A stretch of 64,000 nucleotides of DNA from Euglena gracilis (taxonomy: Eukaryota > Euglenida > Euglenophyceae > Euglenales): contig CP154954.1 of the NCBI GenBank assembly GCA_039621445.1, positions 42,840,632 to 42,904,631 of the forward strand. Direction: 5' to 3'. Under the pieces are notes generated by a model. The model worked only from the letters and a program-made list of their open reading frames with translations, was not told the DNA's origin and did no database searches. Below, in pieces: positions 11,801 to 20,800 of the stretch; the first letter of the stretch is position 1; every line of letters begins with the position of its first letter. Position numbers and translations under genes: made by a program.

Positions 11801-14800
11801 TGTTGCCCAGATTGATTCCACTTCCCGCCTGGCCGGAGAACGTCCGTCCAAAATCAGTCATCACGGCCAGAAGGCAGGTCTTCAGCCCATCCCCCATCTC
11901 CGGGCCCCGCGATAAAAAAAAAGCCACCCAGCCGGCGGGGCCGCAGGGCGCCATGCCCGCAGGGAGCCGCCCTGCTGGTGGACCATCCAGTCCGCGCACT
12001 CCAGCGCCGCCCGGCACGCATGGTACTCGTGGTCCTTGACGGGGGACGGGGCGTTCCAGAAGGCCATGACGCAGTCACCGGCAGGCGATGGGCCGGGGCT
12101 TTGTTGTCCAGAAATGCCGGTCTTGAAAAGCAGGGGATGCCGGTGTTCACGGTTGTCAAAAACGACAAAGGAAAGGACGTCGCCGGGAAATAAATGAAAC
12201 GCACACAACCAGCACCCTTCACAGCCCTCCACCCATTACCCCACAACGATGTCATCCCGTTTCTGTGCATTACATCCTTTGATCCTGAAATCTCTTTGGT
12301 AAAGGAAACACTGGCTGAAATCAACAGCAAATAACTGCGGACAAAGAGCAATCCCTCGTCCAGGAAACCATGAGTATCAAAGAGAAGCAGGGTGACGCCC
12401 ACCACACACGAATATGGTGGGTGGTGCCAGAGTGAGATGCTTCTCCAGCGGGTCTAACACAGCACTCCAAACCCATGCATATGGTCTGGGGCCAAGGCCC
12501 ACCCTGGCCGCCGATGTACTTGTCGATTACCCCGCGGCGCCGCACGATGATGGAGGACAGCTCCTCGAAGAACGCGCCGATGCTCTCCACCAGCTGGGCC
12601 CAGGGATCGGCAACAAACACTCCCCACCCCCCACGCCACCAAAAAAACAAAGCAGAAAAACAAATGCGAACCGCCACCGAACTACCCTGTATTCAGCCTC
12701 AGAACAAAGTGCTCTAATTCTGCTAAGGCCTGGAGCACTGGTGGGCGTGGATTTACCTCGCCAGGTCGGGGAAAACCGCTGCAGACCATTTTTCAAAGCC
12801 CAGCGGGGGGGGGGGTATTTGCAAAAGGAGGGCATTGCAGGAAGTAATCTATCCTGAGACAATTTTGGTGCACAGGGCGAAGCGCCAAGCTGAAAGACCT
12901 GCCTCCCAAAATCCTTCCTGGAGACAGTCCCCTCCTGGAGTCAGTCTGGCCCTCCTGGTAGGTAGGTGGAGGTTTGGTCCGGACCCCCCTCCAATCTAGG
13001 AGGGGGGGGGGTGTCAACCCCCATCCTGGACACCCTCCATTGTCCCCAGGATTTGATCCACAAAGCTGTTGGGGCTGTTGAAAACTCATTGCAAAGAACT
13101 GATATGCTCAATCCCACGGGTAATGGGGTTGGGGAACTCTTCTTCTTTTGGTGAAAGTTTGTTCTGCCCTCAATGGCATGCGAAGACCTGACTGGGCCGC
13201 ATCGGTGGACTCGGTTAGGTTGGTAAAGTTCTCAATGTCAAGGAAGAACACTGTGGCAGCCGTTGGGGCAGAGGGGGACCAGCAAAATCTCTTCAGGAGA
13301 ATATTTTCTCCTATTTGCGACACAAATTGGAAAGAAGACATTACCCCCCCCTATGTCCAACGACCGGTAACCTCTGTCCTCTGACCGGGGGGGGGGGGGC
13401 GATCATTGGACATAGGGTAGTGACCAAAAAGGTGTCCTCTGACCAGGGGGGTGGTCGTTGGACACAGGGTCGGGGAAAAAAAAGTTTGCCAAACAGGTCA
13501 TAATTTTCCTTCCGGCGCTTCGCGCCCCCATTTCCAGCCCTGTCAACAAATATTTCCTCAAATGGCACCCAGAACGTACCTTTACGCTGCGGGATTTCAC
13601 AAAACAAAGATACCTAGTCGACAATCCCTGCATTCCATCAACCATCTTCACTGCATCATACAACCTAGCAAACACCCGAAAATGTCATGGTGGAACGTTG
13701 GGAGTGTGGTGAAGCTCCTTCGACAACCGCAAGCACTATCCCCGGTGGAGCGCTCGTAATGCACAAAACACCCCAGAGGGAACATTTTAATGGACGATGG
13801 GCTGCGGGGTAGAGGACAAGGGGGGAAGAAAAGCCTTTCAGGGCTGGCAAACCTCCGGTTTCACACACCTGCAAAAAAAACAACATCAAACCTCCGAAAA
13901 GGTGTCCTCTGACCGAGGGGGGGGGTGGTCGTTGGACATAGGGGGGGGTACAAAACGATTGCCCCATATATCTGATGGGTATGATCGTGGAGTACAGGGT
14001 GACGTATTTCATTGTTGCTGGTCACAAAAACAAGAAAAAGTCGTTTGATAGGGAGCAAGATGGTCAACGCCTGGGTTCTTGTGGTTGCAGGGGGTCACTA
14101 CGGTCCCGCCCTGGGGGGCACCATCGAGAAACCCACCGGCGTGCCGCTCTTCAGGCAGGGTTGCAGGACCTCCACCGGCAGGAACCGCGTCGGGGTAGCA
14201 GGTGGCTGCCGTGGCCCAGGGGGGCTCCTTTGGTCCTCGGGGGGGACAGACAACTCGTGAGATGTGATTTCGGAAGGTTGCATTTTTACGTTCCACCCCC
14301 CCCCCGCGCGGGGAACACGTCCACCGGTGCAAGGCAAGAATACAAACTTCTCAAGCTGGACTTTCCAACGTGAAATAGTTGTCGACCGCAGCCATCTTTA
14401 AATCTTTCCCCCAAAAAAAATGCGTAATGCACCGAAACTTATTTCCAGTCCATTGCAGCTGTACCAGGCTACACCAACTTTCAGCGACCCTCCCCTCGGG
14501 GGTCTGCAGCCTTGCTGGGAGCTGCTGGTTGGGAAAAAGTGCTCCAGCTGGAGCCCCCCCTAGTCCTTTCCACCAGAAGTGATACCCTGGTGGGTATCAT
14601 ATGACGCTCCACTAGAAATTCCATAATTTCTGACAGATTGTGCCAAGCTTCAATGTCGGCAAGAACTGATGAAACTGATCAACAAACTGAATTTATTCTT
14701 TGTTTTGGTTCCCAAGGATCGATTTCCTAATGCAATATTCTATAGTCACAAAACTGCACGGTTTATTTCTGGGAGGGTTTCGAGAATGCGACAAGCTGGG

Positions 14801-17800
14801 CTGGAAACCAGCAATGGCCGCCTGGCCACGGTGTCCAGCATGACGCGCATCTTGGCGAAGGACTCCATCATCAGGCTGAGCTCCCGCACACAGGTTCCCC
14901 GGGGCACGGCAGAGCCCACCACGTCCAGCTCCACACAGCGGTGCATGTCCCGGTTGAAAGGGGGTGCATATATTTGATGCACGGAGCCAAATGACGCACC
15001 GGAGGTCAGCTCCTGGCTGAAACAGAAAAGCTGGCGGGATCGGTGAGGCCGGACCGGCATTAGCAACGACCTGAGAGGCAAAACTTTGAGATAATTTCTT
15101 GTCATCAAAATGGTAACTTCCCCTTGTCATCAAATCAACCTTCGCTTTTGCTGAAATGTCGAAATTTCAAGAAATATCTTATAAAATTTGCTTTCCTGGA
15201 ACATGATTTTTTTAAAATAAAAAAAAGGCGCCGAAGCCTCAAAGTCCGCCAAAGCCTCTGCCGCCCCTTTGCCACGCGACCTGCCTCAGAGGGGAGGCGA
15301 TCATCTTGTTGGTGAAGAGCACCGCGACGAGGGCCACGGCGGCCAGGCTGGTGACGCTGATGATGACCAGCAGGGCCACCGACCACCGGATCGGTCCATC
15401 CACGGCGGCGGTGGGACACCTGCGAGTAGTGTGACTCAACCAGCCAGAAACTCAATCACCTGCTTGCCTACTCCGAGCTCAAGGTTCCATTTTTTAAAAA
15501 AAGAAAATGCGACACCATCTGCACTTCTTTGGTGTCATGCTGCATACCCACATCATTGATGTAAAAAGGTTACAAGAAATTTTCATTCTGGTTTTAGAAG
15601 AATCTGATAACTTGACGCTTTGAAAATTAATTAACCCTGGGCCAACCGAGAAAAAAATCCTGGGCCGACCGATAAAAAATCCAAAAGAAAGACACAAAAA
15701 ATTTAATATCCACCCCTCTGATGAAAATTGTATGGTGGGTCCCAATCTTGACTTAAAAACAATGAAGCATCTGAACTTTGATATTTTTTGAGGGAAGGCG
15801 CGTCGAAGAAACCTGAAACTGATCTTTTGGAACCTGAAAAGTGATGGTTTTTTGTTGGGGCCAATGTTGGTCAAGAAAAAATCTACAAATAAGACCTTCC
15901 CAAAATGTAAGACCCCACTAGAGGTTTCCAGCAACGGACCAAGAAATTTGGGGGAATTATAAAAAATAATACGCACTCAAACATGCACAAATATTTCATT
16001 GCAACATAATGAATGCTTCTAGACAGCTCACCTAGCTAGCCAGCCATCAATCAAAAAATAAAGATAAAAGTTGATTAATAAAGGTTGAAAATAGCAACTT
16101 ATCATGGAAGATGGCAAGTATGGCACATATGGGGGTTGAATAGAACCGAAAGAGACTCAGTCTGAAGAATTTTCAGCACGTTTTGTTAGAAGTGCCCCAC
16201 CAGGTTGAACTATGAGGGGTGGCCAGCACAAGATAATAAGGGGTGACGTCCCCGCGGGAGGAAGGCAGGGGTTGATCAAACACAGCGGTCTGGGAAGGGC
16301 TAAGACCACTCTTATGAGAGGCTGCTCTCAGGAAGAAGACACAGGCACTGTCACACATACATTCCCTTACCTACAGCAAATATATGCTTGCACCTTCCCC
16401 TGACTCCTGGCATGCAATGCAAATACAGTGGAGTGTGAATGTTGAAATGCAAGGTTTCCCTAAAGAGATGCACAGAACTGCCTCGCGCAAAAAAGCTAAA
16501 AAGCTAAATCATCAGCACCAGTGCAAAAAAAGGCACACGATGAATCAGAAGGATGTGGCGACACAACCCCGAGTAAAATTTCAATCGAATGCGGATTAAT
16601 CTGAAAGGGTGGACTGCGCATGCACGGAAGGGTTGGCCAGGGGGAACTGAGACAGCCCATCCGTTGGGCGTTGGGGGGGGGGCAGCGACCCCTGGGCGTC
16701 ACGACACGCTGCCAGCTGATGAGGAAGCTCCCAGTGGCTGTTGCCACACTGGCGGCGGTGGCCCGGGCCTCGGGAGGGGCGGCAAGCGGGGCCAGGGCCT
16801 GGTAGGTCTGGGCCACCACGGCACAGTCGGAGCCGGCGGCGGCCACCAGTTGCCCGGCGCGGTGGGTGGTGCCAGGGGCCCCGGGGGGGGGGGGGCTGTC
16901 GGGCGAGGTCGGCCGTGCCGGCCTGCCACCCACATGCGGGGCGTCGCCCCGGGAGACGGGACAGTCAGCCAAACTCCACGAACATTCCACCAAGAGCGGG
17001 CCGGCAGAGGAGCGACAACGCAATCTGGTTGCATTCTCCCAACTTGGGTTTCCTTTAGGACCCGGGGGTCCCGGCCCCCCCACCCCCTTTGGGGGCTTTG
17101 AGGGTCGATGTTTGGGACCCAAAGACTCGAGTATGCCAAAAGTCAAGGAAAAGCCCCCTCCGGGGGGTACCCACTCAGCCCATACCCGGTGGGTCATCAA
17201 AAAAAGGCTTTAAAACAATCTCTGCCCCGCCCAAAAAAACTGGCATCCAAGAGCTTGGACAGCATTGGGGACCTTCCCAATATCCCTGGCATGGCCCAAG
17301 ACCCCCAAAAGGAACCGCAACAGACTTCCACTCCAGCAATATGCTCCTGGCATCAGGCAATCTGACAGTCATGTTGGCCTTCCAGACGAGCAGGTTTCTC
17401 CTTGAAGAAGCCAAAGAGAGGGGTTTAGACCAAATCACTTGACAGTGAGCATTTTGAGGACTTTTGCATTCGAGCCATTTAATCATTAATCTGATAAACA
17501 GCCCCTCACCAAAATTGTCGCATCCAAAAACCACAATGCTAAACCCTTTCAATCCAAAAATGCCAAAAATAACGATATGTTGGAGGAAAATATGGCAGCG
17601 AGGGAGGGGATTGGTTGGGTTTTGTCTGCAAAGGCTGATTGTGGCTGTCTAATAAAAAAAATTAAAAGAAGCCAAAAAATGATGGCAACTTCAGCGGCCG
17701 TGGCCATGCCAGTCAAATCCGGCCACCAAAAACGGGGGCACCCCCCACCACCACTTCCCATGGGCCGTCCTTCTTCTTTGGAGGGTCGGTCATAAGGAGG

Positions 17801-20800
17801 AAATGATATTTCACAAAAAAGGTATTTTCTACGCCAGCTTCTGTCTGTTGCAGGTTTCTTGGCCGTTTGAATCCCCATTGGCATCTTTCCCCTCCGCTTG
17901 GCGTTCACCCTACCGACCGCTCCAGTCACAAATTGGGAATGGAAAGAGGGGGGCTAGGAAGTGTTTGAGAGACTTTGACTCTTGAGAGTGAACCTCCATC
18001 TGAATGGATAATCATTAAAATGAATTAAAGAGCAAAAAATTGGCGTCACTCTCTGAGTTATTTTCTAAAACATTTTTGCCTTCTCGACATTTTGATGGAT
18101 GGAGCTAGATGAAGGCTGGGGGGCTGTGATGGAGGAAGCTGTGATGAGGGGAAGAAATGCAAGGATAGGTGAGCTGGGCAGCCCAGTTGGCTGGCTAGCC
18201 TGCAGCCGGCTGGCCCGGCCTTCGGCTGGCTGGTACGGCCTCCGGCCGGGCTGGACCCAACGTTATTTCACTCGACCCCCCCCCCCGGGGGGCTCCCAGC
18301 CCGAATTTGGGCTGCTGGCTGGATTTGAGCTGCTGGCTGGCTGGAGCCCCCCCCCGGGGGGATAGGGTACCCTCCGGTTTAAGAAAACCCCTGGATGCAA
18401 GATACATTCATTTGTGACTTCCAACTGGCAACTGTTCAGCAGATTGTCGAGCAACTGGCTCAGGCCTCCGTTCAAGCCACTTTGGAGCGACAGGTGGACG
18501 CCTACGGTTCCGGGGAGTCCGCGGAGGGCCCCTGCCCGGCGCCGCACGTGGCGGCGATCAGCGTGCCGCGGTCGTCCACGAGGTACGCCGTGGAGGCCCC
18601 CGCCGCCCCGCCGCTGAACCGCTGCACCGCGGAGTGGAGCAGCGCCGCCCAGTCAGCCCCCAGGGCCTCGCCCCCCTCTGCTCCTCCGCCCATCCCCTGG
18701 CTGAGCAGTGGGGGGGCAGCTGTGTGCAGGGGGGAGGGGGGTCCCCCCACCCACCCACCCCCTGGGCCCCCAAGAGGGGGGGTCCCGGGGGACCCACTCA
18801 AAAAATCGCGAAAATTCCAAAAATAGCACCTTTTCAAAAAATTTTCGCGCCTTCTACACCAAAAAGTACATCCCACTCCCCGCCTGGGGGGACCCTGGGG
18901 GGGGGCTCGGCCGGACCCACCCACCCTACCCCCCCCCCCGGGTCCACGACTGAAAACAACCCTGGCTGTGTGAGTGCTGTGGTGTTGGTCGGAGGCGGTC
19001 CGCCAGGCCCTGGCCCACGTCCTGCATCCACACGAAGTGGATCACGGGGAGGCCGTCCACGCGGGTCATGCGGTACTGCCCCACCTCCGTGAAGGTCAGG
19101 GGGATGGCCCCTCGCGGCCAACCCAGGTGTTGAGCCAAAAAAAGTGATGGTGGATGTGATGATGTAATGATGAGAAAAACACGCCCGTATTTGCCTCCCC
19201 AAACTGCATCCCTCGCCGGACTCGCTCGGCCAGGGAGGAGGCGCCATGCGTGGGGCACTGCCGTCCGGCCGGTCCTCCTGCCACAGCCACGGCTCCAGCC
19301 ACTCCGCGGAGCCGTCGGTCATGTTGAAGTACCGCTCCCCCCGGTCGGACGGGGCGTCCCACGTCTCGAGGGTGGCCGGCGGCAGGGGGCCCCGTCGCCC
19401 GTGCAACGCTCGTTTGTGTCACCCCCAGTGTGACTACCGTTTGCCGGATTCAAAAAATTTCAAAAAATTGCAAAAAATTCACCGTCTTCACGGTGTCCTG
19501 CAGAACACCCTGGGCCCGAGGTTCCAGTACCGGTCCACATGATCTGGCGCAGGCAGGTACTTGTTGTCGGCCGCAGAACGTCGGGAGGGGTCCAGAACGT
19601 CGGGAAGATGGTGCTGTGGCGAAGACCATCAGGACTGAACGTTTTTTATTACCTCCCACAGTAACCTTCCCGAACCCCCCCCCCCCAACCTGCCAAGGGG
19701 TCTGGACTGCCCTGGGGTGCCCGGAACCCCCCCCAAAAGTCCAATTTTTTCCTTCTGCCGATTTTTTTTTGCAGTTTTCAGAAATTTGTCCCTGATTGCC
19801 GGTCGATTTTGGGGTGGTAAAAATGGCCATGTCCAGGTAGAAAGTGTCCTTACACCCCCCCTTTGAATGGATGGAGGTCTGGACCCCCACCTATCCTTAT
19901 ATCGAGCCCAAAATCTCCCACATGAAGCCAATCAGAAATAAATGACGCATGTGTTTCGTCATCTGTTCAGCCCAGAGTTTTTTTTAAGTTTTGTGAGCAT
20001 GGTGGGGGTGGGTGGTTGGGTGGGTCCCGGTCGAGCCCCCCCACCCCGGGGGGGGGGGGGTCGGGCTGAGTCGGACCCTGCCAGAGGCAGGGTTTTGCTC
20101 CATTTTTGGTGCGAAGCACCGAATATATTTTGGATGGTTGGGTGGGTGGGTCCGGACCCTTTTCTGTCCTTGGGAACATGGCGCGGGAGTTGGCGTTGCC
20201 GGCCATGAAATGGCACAAGTGAGCTCTCATAGTCTGCTAGGTGATAGGTGATGGGTTTGATCCCCTCATGTGCATTGGACAGGTCTTTGGGATCGCTGGG
20301 TGTCCTGTAAAGGCCAATATAATGACGATGCACAGCAAAAATTATAAAACATTTGCATTGGAACCCGATGCCTTGATGGAACATCATCAGTTACTGCAGG
20401 ACGTGGGAGGTGCCACTGCTGCCCCTCCCACGGCAACCTGGCGGTGGGGGGGGGTCCGGATCCGAACCATACCACTGGTTAGCGACTGCTGGGGGGGGGG
20501 GGGGGGGTCACTTTCAACGTTCAAAAAAACCAGTCAGTAACTATTGAAAAACCAGTAACCTGACCCCCCGGGGGGGGGTCAGTCAGCGCCGGCCATAAAC
20601 AGACAAGAAGCCTAAGTGCAACTAAGGGGGGGGGGGTCAGTCAATTTGGCCACTTTGGCTCAAAATCAATTGATTTTGGCGAAAATCCCAAGAAATGTTC
20701 TGGCGTCTTCAGCGAATCCTTGGTCTTCGGCGGACATTTTCGGCCAATCCTGGCCGACTCCAACAATCCCAATCCAATACCCATGATAAGGCATTGGGAT

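Noticed and set aside
18395-18505. Plus-strand frame resembling a coiled coil (LATVQQIVEQLAQASVQATL)
   Set aside because: Third positions show no bias, it runs into the antisense of a well-supported cyclase exon, and no splice sites fit.
20640-20670. GGCCACTTTGGCTCAAA resembles the dinoflagellate spliced leader core (CCATTTTGGCTCAAG)
   Set aside because: It has mismatches, lacks the leader start and a donor GT, and similar TTTGGC words are common here. It cannot be used to assign the taxon.
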